Source: Streptomyces lavendulae subsp. lavendulae (GTDB taxonomy: Bacteria > Actinomycetota > Actinomycetes > Streptomycetales > Streptomycetaceae). From it: DNA of 64,000 nucleotides. This document shows positions 7,208 to 14,536 of the stretch, one piece after another. The notes below the pieces were generated by a model. The model had not been told where the DNA came from, searched no databases, and saw only the letters and a list, made by a program, of their open reading frames with translations. Positions within the stretch are counted from its first letter, which is position 1. Every line of letters starts with the position of its first letter. The position numbers were made by a program, and so were the translations under genes. The stretch spans positions 4,712,001 through 4,776,000 of the forward strand of contig NZ_CP024985.1 of NCBI RefSeq assembly GCF_002803845.1, given 5' to 3'.

Positions 7208-8068
7208 GTGACCGCAGAAGCCAGCGGTTCCGTGGTGCGCCGCATCCTCCTGGGCTCACAGCTCAGGCGACTCCGAGAATCCCGCGGCATCACCCGTGAG
7301 GCGGCCGGCTACTCGATCCGCGCATCCGAATCGAAGATCAGCCGCTTGGAGTTGGGAAGGGTGAGCTTCAAGGCCAGGGACGTCGAAGACCTCCTGACGC
7401 TCTACGGGGTCACGGACGGCGCGGAGCGCGAGTCCCTGCTCGGCCTGGTCCGCGAGGCCAACGCGGCGGGCTGGTGGCACAGTTACGGCGACGTGCTGCC
7501 CGGGTGGTTCCAGACGTACATCGGACTGGAGGGCGCGGCCTCGCTCATCCGCATCTACGAGGTGCAGTTCATCCACGGCCTGCTCCAGACGGAGGCGTAC
7601 GCGCACGCCGTCGTCCAGCGCGGCATGCCCGGCGCGGGCTCGGCCGAGATCGACCGCCGCGTGGCGCTGCGCCTGGAGCGCCAGAAGGTCCTGGTCTCCG
7701 AGAACGCCCCGGTCTTCCACGCCGTCCTCGACGAGGCCGCACTGCGCCGCCCCTACGGCGACCGCGACGTGATGCGCGGGCAGCTGGAACACCTGATCGA
7801 GATCAGCCAGCGGCCCAACGTGCAGCTCCAGGTGATGCCCTTCTCCTTCGGCGGGCACGCGGGCGAGAGCGGCGCGTTCACGCTGCTGCGCTTCCCCGAG
7901 TCCGACCTGCAGGACATCGTCTATCTGGAACAGCTCACCAGCGCCCTCTACCTGGACAAAGAAGAGGAAGTGAAGCAGTACTCACGGGCGATGGAGCGAC
8001 TTCAGGCCGATTGCCCGGACCCCGACAAGACTCGTGATCTTCTGCGCGGACTGCTCCAACTGTCTTGA
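7208..8068 (+). CDS. WhiJ-like helix-turn-helix regulator (HTH_31 + DUF5753)
   Basis: 286-aa regulator. An XRE-type helix-turn-helix at about residues 10-65 (LGSQLRRLRESRGITREAAG, then IRASESKISRLELGR) is followed by a DUF5753 domain (about 95-275) with the recognisable WFQTYIGLEGAASLIRIYE and VQFIHGLLQTEAYA stretches. Proteins of this type repress developmental or antibiotic genes and are countered by the adjacent DUF397 protein. GTG 7208 is preferred over ATG 7190 because GGAGG at 7193-7198 sits at normal distance from it. It is the likely reader of the TGCACGTGCA sites. Confidence 0.85.
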   Translation: MTAEASGSVVRRILLGSQLRRLRESRGITREAAGYSIRASESKISRLELGRVSFKARDVEDLLTLYGVTDGAERESLLGLVREANAAGWWHSYGDVLPGWFQTYIGLEGAASLIRIYEVQFIHGLLQTEAYAHAVVQRGMPGAGSAEIDRRVALRLERQKVLVSENAPVFHAVLDEAALRRPYGDRDVMRGQLEHLIEISQRPNVQLQVMPFSFGGHAGESGAFTLLRFPESDLQDIVYLEQLTSALYLDKEEEVKQYSRAMERLQADCPDPDKTRDLLRGLLQLS

Positions 8069-8104
8069 TCCGCACGTACTATGACGTCTGATCAGTGCAT
8101 GACT

Positions 8105-8116
8105 GACCGATCGGTC
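8105..8116. promoter_or_regulatory. 12-bp palindrome upstream of the aldehyde dehydrogenase
   Basis: GACCGATCGGTC is a perfect palindrome 42 bases before the start codon at 8159. Its form resembles operators of TetR-type repressors, but no such regulator is encoded nearby, so the role is speculative. Confidence 0.3.
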
Positions 8117-8158
8117 TCCGGTGCAGCGCACGGGTGCGCGCTCGCAGTAAGGGATGGC

Positions 8159-9616
8159 ATGTCGATATTCACCGACCTGGCTCACCAGTACATCGACGGC
8201 GAATGGCTGGCCGGCACCGGTTCGTGGGACATCATCGACGTCAACCCGTACAACGGGGAGAAGCTCGCGGCCATCACGGTGGCCACCGTCGAGCAGGTGG
8301 ACCGGGCCTACCGCGCGGCCGAGCGCGCCCAGCGCGACTGGGCGGCCACCAGCCCCTACGCGAGACGTACCGTCCTCGAACGCGCCCTGCGCATCACCGA
8401 GGAGCGCCACAAGGAGATCGTCGAGGCGATGATCGACGAGCTCGGCGGGACCCGTCCCAAGGCCGAGTACGAGGTCCACCTCGCGATGGAGTTCCTGCGC
8501 GAGGCGATCCAGCTGGCCGTCCGCCCCGAGGGCCGCATCCTGCCCTCGCCGGTCGCGGGCAAGGAGAACCGGGTCCAGCGCCTCCCCGTCGGGGTCGTCG
8601 CCGTGATCAGCCCCTTCAACTTCCCCTTCCTGGTCACCCTGAAGTCGGTCGCCCCGGCGCTGGCGCTGGGCAACGCCGTCCTGATCAAGCCGAACCAGAA
8701 CGCCCCGGTCGCGGGCGGCGGGATCATCGCCAAGATCTTCGAGGACGCGGGGCTGCCCGCCGGACTCCTCAACGTCCTGGTCACCGACATCGCCGAGATA
8801 GGCGACGCGATCCTCACCCACCCCGTCCCGAAGGTCATCTCCTTCGCCGGGTCCGACCGCACCGGCCGGCACGTCGGCGCCGTCGCCGCCCGCCACTTCA
8901 AGCGGACCGTCCTGGAACTGAGCGGCAACAGCGCCCTCGTCGTCCTCGACGACGCCGACGTCGACTACGCGGTGGACGCGGCCGTCTTCAGCCGCTTCGT
9001 CTTCCAGGGCCAGGTCTGCATGGCCGCCAACCGGATCCTCGTCGACGCCTCCGTGGCCGAGGAGTTCACGCAGAAGTTCACCGCCCGGGTCCGCGCCCTG
9101 AAGACCGGCGACCCCCGCGAGGCCGACACCCACATCGGCCCGCTGATCAACTCCTTCCAGGCCGACGCCCTGACCGCGCTCGTGGACCGGGCGGTCGAGT
9201 CGGGCGCCCGGGCGCTCGTACGCGGGTCTACGCGCGGCAACCTCGTCGAACCGACCGTCCTGGCCGGGCTCCCCGAGGACTCCCCCCTGCTGGGCCAGGA
9301 GATCTTCGGCCCCGTGGCCCTGCTGGTGGTCTTCGACGGCGAGGACGAGGCCGTGCGGCTGACCAACGCCACGCCGTACGGGCTGAGCGGGGCCGTGCAC
9401 ACGCGGGACGTCGAGCGCGGCGTCCGCTTCGCGCAGCGCATCGAGACCGGAATGATCCACGTCAACGACTCCACCATCGGTGACGAGCCGCTGACCGCCT
9501 TCGGCGGCGAGAAGGCCTCGGGCCTGGGCCGCCTGGGCGGCGAGGCCACCGTCGAGGCCTTCACCACCCAGAAGTGGATCTCGGTCCAGCACGGCCGGAC
9601 GAACTTTCCGTTCTAG
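8159..9616 (+). CDS. NAD(P)-dependent aldehyde dehydrogenase (benzaldehyde/vanillin dehydrogenase type)
   Basis: 485-aa soluble enzyme of the ALDH superfamily oxidising an aldehyde to its acid. The family residues are in place: Asn in SPFNFPF, the general base Glu in LELSGNSALVVLDDAD, the catalytic Cys in FQGQVCMAANRI, and the QEIFGPV and GEKASGLGRLGGE motifs. The overall pattern resembles actinobacterial benzaldehyde/vanillin dehydrogenases; the substrate is inferred only. The start at ATG 8159 gives the canonical N-terminus; the extension to 8081 is not family-like. It is transcribed alone. Confidence 0.88.
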   Translation: MSIFTDLAHQYIDGEWLAGTGSWDIIDVNPYNGEKLAAITVATVEQVDRAYRAAERAQRDWAATSPYARRTVLERALRITEERHKEIVEAMIDELGGTRPKAEYEVHLAMEFLREAIQLAVRPEGRILPSPVAGKENRVQRLPVGVVAVISPFNFPFLVTLKSVAPALALGNAVLIKPNQNAPVAGGGIIAKIFEDAGLPAGLLNVLVTDIAEIGDAILTHPVPKVISFAGSDRTGRHVGAVAARHFKRTVLELSGNSALVVLDDADVDYAVDAAVFSRFVFQGQVCMAANRILVDASVAEEFTQKFTARVRALKTGDPREADTHIGPLINSFQADALTALVDRAVESGARALVRGSTRGNLVEPTVLAGLPEDSPLLGQEIFGPVALLVVFDGEDEAVRLTNATPYGLSGAVHTRDVERGVRFAQRIETGMIHVNDSTIGDEPLTAFGGEKASGLGRLGGEATVEAFTTQKWISVQHGRTNFPF

Positions 9617-9737
9617 GGGGCCATAGAGGACACGCCCTGACCTCATTGCTCCGTAGCGTGGTTCCCGTCAGCAGGAAAGCCGTCAGCAGGATGACAGGCG
9701 GCGCGGGAAGCACCCCACACGGAAAAGGCGGTCGGTC

Positions 9738-10247
9738 ATGGCTCACCCCACCGAAGAGATCCCCGGCGACGAGCGCGGCACGCTCCTCCTCTTCGTCGAG
9801 AACCAGCGCGAGGCGCTGCGGCAGGCGGCCCGCGGGCTGACGGAGGAGCAGGCCGCGAGCCGTCCCACCGTGAGCGAGCTGTCGCTGTCCGGGCTGGTCA
9901 AGCACGCGGCCGAGGTGGAGCTCAACTGGCTCCGGATGGCCCAGGGCAAGCCGAACGAGCACCACCGGGCCCCCGAGGCCTGGCACGAGGGCTTCCGGCT
10001 GACCGAGGACGAGACCACCGCCTCGGCGCTCGCCTTCTGGGACGGGGTCAAGGAGGAGACGGACGCCTTCGTCACGTCCGTGCCCAGCCTGGACGACTCC
10101 TTCGCGCTCCCGCCGGCGCCCTGGTTCCCCGACGCCGAGGTCTCGATCCGCTGGATGCTGCTGCACCTGGTGCGCGAGTTCGCCCGGCACGCGGGCCACG
10201 CGGACATCATCCGGGAGTCCCTGGACGGCACGAAGGCCATGGGCTAG
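9738..10247 (+). CDS. DinB family protein (DUF664, mycothiol-transferase-like)
   Basis: 169-aa four-helix-bundle protein of the DinB/DUF664 superfamily. The metal-ligand histidines can be placed in SGLVKHAAEVELNWL (first His) and near the end in MLLHLVREFARHAGHADIIRE (the paired H-x3-H and the H-A-D motif). Actinobacterial members act as mycothiol- or metal-dependent transferases or detoxifying enzymes, but most are uncharacterised. The preceding 121 bases carry only a short direct repeat (GTCAGCAGGA twice). Confidence 0.8.
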   Translation: MAHPTEEIPGDERGTLLLFVENQREALRQAARGLTEEQAASRPTVSELSLSGLVKHAAEVELNWLRMAQGKPNEHHRAPEAWHEGFRLTEDETTASALAFWDGVKEETDAFVTSVPSLDDSFALPPAPWFPDAEVSIRWMLLHLVREFARHAGHADIIRESLDGTKAMG

Positions 10248-10268
10248 CCGGTCCCGCCCGCGGCGGAC

Positions 10269-10299
10269 TTGCACCTCACGCGGCGTGAGGAAGCACAGT
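10269..10299 (+). promoter_or_regulatory. tipA-type MerR promoter with overlapping dyad
   Basis: TTGCAC (10269-10274) and CACAGT (10294-10299) are separated by 19 bases, the overlong spacer typical of MerR-activated promoters. Within the spacer CCTCACG-CGG-CGTGAGG (10274-10290) is an inverted repeat matching the TipAL operator as I recall it from the S. lividans tipA promoter. Binding of thiopeptide-loaded TipAL should untwist the spacer and switch on tipA. Confidence 0.8.
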
Positions 10300-10331
10300 G
10301 AAGGGCGTACCCAACCAGAGGAGCGGAAGAG

Positions 10332-11090
10332 ATGGGCTACTCCGTGGGCCAGGTCGCCGGTTTCGCCGGGGTGACGGTGCGCACCCTGCACCACTACGAC
10401 GAGATCGGCCTGCTCTGCCCGAGCGGGCGCAGCGGGGCGGGGCACCGGCGGTACGACGACGCCGACCTCGACCGGCTGCAGCGGATCCTGTTCTACCGGG
10501 AGCTCGGCTTCCCGCTCGAAGAGGTCGCGGTCCTGCTGGACGATCCGGAATCGGACCCGAGGGAGCACCTGCGCCGGCAGCACGCCCTCCTGTCCGAACG
10601 GATCGCCCGGCTCCAGCAGATGGCCAAGGCCGTTGAGCACGCCATGGAGGCGAAGAAGATGGGCATCAACCTCACGCCCGAGGAGCGGTTCGAGGTCTTC
10701 GGGAACAAGGATCCCGAGCAGTACCGGGAGGAGGCGGAGCAGCGCTGGGGCCACACCGACTCCTACGCCGAGTCCCAGCGCCGGGCCGCCTCGTACACCA
10801 AGGCCGACTGGCAGCGGATGCAGGACGAGGTCGCCGACTGGAGCGCCCGGTACGCCGCGCTGATGGAGTCCGGGGAGCCGGCCGAGGGCGTGGCCGCGAT
10901 GGACATGGCCGAGGAGCACCGGCAGCACATCACGCGGTGGTTCTACGACTGCCCGTACGAGATGCACACCTGCCTCGGCGACATGTACGTATCGGACGAG
11001 CGCTTCAAGGCCTTCTACGACGCGATGCGGCCGGGCCTCGCGGAGCACCTGAGGGACGCGATCACGGCCAACGCCGTGCGCGGGGTGTAA
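10332..11090 (+). CDS. tipA: TipAL, thiopeptide-responsive MerR family activator
   Basis: 252-aa autoregulated activator that binds thiostrepton-class thiopeptides covalently. Residues 1-75 are the MerR winged HTH (YSVGQVAGFAGVTVRTLHHYDEIGLL, then GHRRYDDADLDRLQRILFYRELGF), followed by the coiled dimerisation helix. From Met110 (MGINLTPEERFEVFG) begins the TipAS drug-binding domain with the conserved YDCPYEMHTCLGDMYVSDERF segment that holds the reactive cysteine. GAGGAG precedes ATG 10332. Length and landmarks match the known protein of 253 aa. An internal start for free TipAS is listed separately. Confidence 0.92.
   Translation: MGYSVGQVAGFAGVTVRTLHHYDEIGLLCPSGRSGAGHRRYDDADLDRLQRILFYRELGFPLEEVAVLLDDPESDPREHLRRQHALLSERIARLQQMAKAVEHAMEAKKMGINLTPEERFEVFGNKDPEQYREEAEQRWGHTDSYAESQRRAASYTKADWQRMQDEVADWSARYAALMESGEPAEGVAAMDMAEEHRQHITRWFYDCPYEMHTCLGDMYVSDERFKAFYDAMRPGLAEHLRDAITANAVRGV
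10646..10661 (+). promoter_or_regulatory. Internal ribosome-binding site and ATG for TipAS
   Basis: GGAGG at 10646-10650 lies eight bases before the in-frame ATG at 10659, which encodes Met110 of TipAL. In S. lividans the drug-binding domain TipAS is made separately from such an internal start; this sequence preserves the arrangement, giving a 143-aa thiopeptide-sequestering protein. Confidence 0.7.
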
Positions 11091-11125
11091 CCGCCCGGTC
11101 GCCGTGCGGTGGCCGCGATCTCGCT

Positions 11126-11168
11126 CACACGACCCCCTCCGGGCCTGGAACCCGGCGGGGGTCGTGTG
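11126..11168 (+). terminator. Terminator of tipA
   Basis: CACACGACCCCC (11126-11137) pairs perfectly with GGGGGTCGTGTG (11157-11168), and the loop contains a nested CCGGG/CCCGG stem. It ends before a short A/T-rich stretch (TTGATAATTG). Confidence 0.75.
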
Positions 11169-11243
11169 CGTTGATAATTGAGACCAGCTTCTTGTCGCCC
11201 CCCACCGCCGACACCCCCCCTGATCCAGGAGAGCCCGGAACTC

Positions 11244-11948
11244 GTGTACACGCTTGCGCTCGGCCCTGAGTGGCTGTCCCCGGAGTATCTGATCGGGCAT
11301 TTCGGCCTGATCGGCATCCTGGTCATCGTCTTCGCGGAATCCGGCCTCTTCGCGTTCCTGCCCGGCGACTCCCTGCTCTTCACGGCGGGCCTGTTCGTGG
11401 CGAGCGGTGACATCACCCAGCCGCTGTGGCTGGTCTGCACGCTGATCGTGGCCGCCGCGATCATCGGCGACCAGGTGGGCTACCTGATCGGCAAGTTCTT
11501 CGGCCCGAAGCTCTTCAACCGGCCGAACAGCAAGGTGTTCAAGCGCGAGAACCTGGACGCCGCGCACGAGTTCATGGAGAAGCACGGCCCCAAGGCGATC
11601 GTGCTGGCCCGGTTCGTGCCGATCATCCGCACCTTCGCGCCGATGGTCGCGGGCGCCGGCGCGATGAAGTACCGGACCTTCCTGACCTTCAACATCATCG
11701 GCGGCATCGCCTGGGGTGCGGGCGTCACCTGCCTCGGCTACCAGCTCGGCCAGTTCGAGGTCATCAAGAACAACGTCGAGCCGATCTTCATCGGCATTGT
11801 CCTGATCTCCGTCATCCCGGTGATCTTCGAGGTGCTGAAGTCCCGCAAGGAGAAGGCGAAGGCCGCCGCGCAGGCCCCCGCGGCCCCGTACGGCGCCCCG
11901 GAGGACCCGCAGGCCCCCGGACAGCGCGGGCGCCACGCCAAGCGCTAG
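11244..11948 (+). CDS. DedA family (SNARE-associated) membrane protein
   Basis: 234-aa polytopic membrane protein. DedA landmarks are the re-entrant FAESGLFAFLPGDSLLFTAGLF segment with its E and G-D residues, the FFGPKLFN region, and the amphipathic KHGPKAIVLARFVPIIRTFAPMVAGAGAM signature containing the essential arginines. DedA proteins are proton-linked lipid (undecaprenyl-phosphate or phospholipid) transporters. GTG 11244 is the likeliest start (AGGAG at 11227-11231 upstream); the longer TTG frame from 11178 is doubtful. It ends in a charged Lys/Ala-rich cytoplasmic tail. Confidence 0.88.
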   Translation: MYTLALGPEWLSPEYLIGHFGLIGILVIVFAESGLFAFLPGDSLLFTAGLFVASGDITQPLWLVCTLIVAAAIIGDQVGYLIGKFFGPKLFNRPNSKVFKRENLDAAHEFMEKHGPKAIVLARFVPIIRTFAPMVAGAGAMKYRTFLTFNIIGGIAWGAGVTCLGYQLGQFEVIKNNVEPIFIGIVLISVIPVIFEVLKSRKEKAKAAAQAPAAPYGAPEDPQAPGQRGRHAKR

Positions 11949-11971
11949 ACGGCCCGCCATGGCCCCTCGTA

Positions 11972-12000
11972 CGCCCCGGAGACCAGGAGTCCCCGGGGCG
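11972..12000. terminator. Hairpin between convergent dedA-like and exporter genes
   Basis: CGCCCCGG (11972-11979) and CCGGGGCG (11993-12000) form a perfect 8-bp stem with a 13-base loop. There is no T-tract; it probably acts for both strands. Confidence 0.5.
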
Positions 12001-12020
12001 TTCGCGTACCCCCGCGGGGC

Positions 12021-13667
12021 TCAGTAGCCGCGGGTGCGCTTGGCCGCCCGGCGTTTGGCCGCGCTCTGCGCGCCCGGGATCCGCATGAAGAGCCGGGAGG
12101 TCTCCGACCCCAGGTTCACCCCGATCGCGATGGCGAGGGCGATGGCCGCGGCGTTGACGAGCGAGGCCAGCCCCACGTCCAGCCGGTTCTCGGCGATCGA
12201 CAGCAGCCCGTAGTACGTCGCCGAGCCCGGCAGCAGCGGTCCGATGGCCGCCGTGACGTAGGGCAGCGCGGAGGCGAAGCGGTAGCGGGAGAAGAGCTGC
12301 CCGAACAGGCCCACCAGCCCGGCCGCGATGGCCGTGGACGGTACGGGCGGCAGCTCGGCGGCCCGCAGCGCGCCGAAGGTGACCCAGGCGACGCCGCCGT
12401 TGAGGGTCACGATCCACACGGTCGAGCGCTCCTGCTGGAGCAGGATCGCGAAGGTGAACACCAGGACCATCGAGGCCAGGATCTGGAGCACCGGCCGGCT
12501 GGGGATCTGCAGGATCTCGTCCGGGTTCGGCTGGGCGCCGAACTGGAGGCCCACGTAGAGCACCACGAGCACGCCGACGATGATCCCGATGAAGAGGTAC
12601 ATGACCTCCAGCAGCCGGGCCGAGGCCGTGATGTAGAAGCCGGTCAGGCCGTCCTGCACGCCCGCGACCAGGGCCCGTCCGGGCAGCAGCGCGAAGAGGC
12701 CGCCGGTGATCACGGCGGAGGCGCGGACGTCGATCTCGGCGATCTTCAGGGCCACGCCGATGGCCGCGGGCGGCATCGCCGCCACCACGAACTGGTAGAA
12801 CTCCGGCAGCCCGCGTCCGGCGCAGTACCAGGCCATCCGGTCGCCGAGGACGGCGCCGAGGGCCGCGCAGAAGAACACGGTGACCCCACCGCCGACCAGG
12901 ACGGACGCGGCCCCCGCCAGCAGTCCGGCGGCGGCCGTGAGCGTCCAGGTGGGGTACGGGTGGCGGTTGCGGCGGATCTCGGCGAGGCGGCGGTAGGCCT
13001 CCTCCAGGGAGATGTCCACCTCGTGCGCGCTGATGTCGTCCACCAGCCGGAAGACGGCGGCCAGCCGGGTGTAGTCCGTGCCGCGCCGGCGGACGGTGCG
13101 GTTCGCCGAGACCGGGTTGGCCACCAGGGAGGGGTGGTAGGTGATCGACAGCATGGTGAAGGTGACGGTGGGCTCACAGCGGTCCAGCCCGTAGGACCGG
13201 GCCACGGCGAGCATCGCGGCCTCCACGTCCTCGGCGCCCTCGCCGCCCGCGAGCAGCAGCTCGCCGATGCGCAGGGTGAGGTCGAGCACGCGGCCCACGG
13301 CGGGGCCCGACTCGGGCTGCTTCTGCACCGGCTCGGGCACCGGTCGTACGTCCACCGGCATGCGCAGCATCGTGCGCATCCGGTCCTGCCAGGGGGACTC
13401 CGTCATCCGGGAGACCGGGAAGCCCGCGCCGGGGGTGTAGGCGGGCGGGGAGTGCTGGGCGCTGTAGGTGGCCGGGGCGGCGAAGGCGGAGCCCTCCTCC
13501 GCCTCGGGGGGCGGCGCGGCCATGCCGTCGGGGACGGCGAACTCGGAGGTCGGCTGGTCCTCGGCCGGGACCTCCGGCTCCATCCCGGGGGGCGGGGTGA
13601 AGGCGCTGCGCGCCTCGTCGGACTTCGGCTTCCGGTCCTCGGGACCGGGCCCTTCGGCCTCCGCCAC
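12021..13667 (-). CDS. Threonine/serine exporter family membrane protein (ThrE-like)
   Basis: About 548 aa. Residues 1-150 are a hydrophilic Pro/Ala/Glu-rich cytoplasmic leader. The ThrE N-domain follows (LTLRIGELLLAGGEGAEDVEAAMLAVARSYGLD), then ten predicted membrane helices covering the ThrE and ThrE_2 halves in one chain, as in the Corynebacterium ThrE exporter. It would export threonine/serine or related small peptides using the proton gradient. GTG 13667 follows GGAGG by four bases; GTG 13679, with poorer spacing, is possible. It faces the dedA-like gene. Confidence 0.85.
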   Translation of the reverse strand: MAEAEGPGPEDRKPKSDEARSAFTPPPGMEPEVPAEDQPTSEFAVPDGMAAPPPEAEEGSAFAAPATYSAQHSPPAYTPGAGFPVSRMTESPWQDRMRTMLRMPVDVRPVPEPVQKQPESGPAVGRVLDLTLRIGELLLAGGEGAEDVEAAMLAVARSYGLDRCEPTVTFTMLSITYHPSLVANPVSANRTVRRRGTDYTRLAAVFRLVDDISAHEVDISLEEAYRRLAEIRRNRHPYPTWTLTAAAGLLAGAASVLVGGGVTVFFCAALGAVLGDRMAWYCAGRGLPEFYQFVVAAMPPAAIGVALKIAEIDVRASAVITGGLFALLPGRALVAGVQDGLTGFYITASARLLEVMYLFIGIIVGVLVVLYVGLQFGAQPNPDEILQIPSRPVLQILASMVLVFTFAILLQQERSTVWIVTLNGGVAWVTFGALRAAELPPVPSTAIAAGLVGLFGQLFSRYRFASALPYVTAAIGPLLPGSATYYGLLSIAENRLDVGLASLVNAAAIALAIAIGVNLGSETSRLFMRIPGAQSAAKRRAAKRTRGY

Positions 13668-13765
13668 GCATCCTCCCACCCTTGATCACACGGCGGTATC
13701 AGTATGCGGAATCGTTTCATCCGTCGCGAAACCAGCCGGTGCGCGGCGGCCGGGCGGACAAACGC

Positions 13766-13806
13766 CGCGGCGGGCGGCACCCCGGAGTGGGGTACCGCCC
13801 GCCGCG
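13766..13806 (-). terminator. Terminator of ppa
   Basis: A perfect 12-bp stem, CGCGGCGGGCGG (13766-13777) with CCGCCCGCCGCG (13795-13806), and a GC-rich loop that can extend the pairing. It lies 53 bases beyond the ppa stop. Confidence 0.65.
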
Positions 13807-13858
13807 AGCGTCTGCGGGGTCAGGGGGAAACCCCCCGGCCCGGGTCACCGAGCGGAGC

Positions 13859-14353
13859 TCAGTGGTGGCCGCCCTGCGCCTCCAGGCGCTTGAACGAGGC
13901 CTCGATCTCGGCCTCGGCCTCGGCGCGGCCGACCCAGTTGGCGCCCTCGACGGACTTGCCGGGCTCCAGGTCCTTGTAGACCTCGAAGAAGTGCTGGATC
14001 TCCAGGCGGTCGAACTCGGAGACGTGGTGGATGTCGCGCAGGTGCTCGACACGCGGGTCGGAGGCCGGCACGCACAGCAGCTTGGCGTCGCCGCCCGCCT
14101 CGTCCGTCATGTTGAACATGCCGATCGCGCGGCACTTGATCAGGCAGCCCGGGAAGGTCGGCTCGTCAAGGATGACCAGCGCGTCCAGCGGGTCGCCGTC
14201 CTCGCCGAGGGTGTTCTCGACGAAGCCGTAGTCGGCCGGGTAGCTGGTCGAGGTGAAGAGGCGACGGTCCAGACGGATCCGGCCGGTCTCGTGGTCCACC
14301 TCGTACTTGTTCCGCGAACCCTTGGGGATCTCGATGGTGACGTCGAACTCCAC
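13859..14353 (-). CDS. ppa: Inorganic pyrophosphatase (family I)
   Basis: 164-aa soluble hexameric-type PPase that hydrolyses pyrophosphate and so drives biosynthesis forward. Family I residues are visible: EIPKGSRNKYEVD near the N-terminus, YPADYGFVENTLGEDGDPLDALVI with the Asp cluster that binds Mg2+, and the later KDLEPGK. GTG 14353 is chosen because GGAGGA sits seven bases ahead; the alternative ATG 14368 would place that ribosome site inside the gene. The gene is monocistronic, divergent from dacB. Confidence 0.93.
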   Translation of the reverse strand: MEFDVTIEIPKGSRNKYEVDHETGRIRLDRRLFTSTSYPADYGFVENTLGEDGDPLDALVILDEPTFPGCLIKCRAIGMFNMTDEAGGDAKLLCVPASDPRVEHLRDIHHVSEFDRLEIQHFFEVYKDLEPGKSVEGANWVGRAEAEAEIEASFKRLEAQGGHH

Positions 14354-14411
14354 GTCCTGCTCCTCCATGATCAGCTCCGGCCCTGTGCCGAAGCTTGATT
14401 GCTTCGAGACG

Positions 14412-14428
14412 GCATTTGAATCAAATGC
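14412..14428. promoter_or_regulatory. Dyad GCATTTGA-A-TCAAATGC between divergent ppa and dacB
   Basis: Perfect 8-base arms around one central base, unusually A/T-rich for the region, in the 183-base gap between the two start codons. On the minus strand it includes TTGATT, a possible ppa -35 element. It is a candidate operator or overlapping promoter site. Confidence 0.4.
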
Positions 14429-14536
14429 GCGCGCGTCCGACCCAGCCCTGCCGGGTGGGGTGCCATGCTCGCGGCAAGACGCAGTGGTTAAGTGTCCCTC
14501 ACGCATATGTGTGATCGCGAAAGGGGCTGGTCCGAG

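Noticed and set aside
9661..9695. Short direct repeat GTCAGCAGGA before the DinB-type gene
   Set aside because: Only two imperfectly flanked copies with no link to a promoter; too little to call a site.
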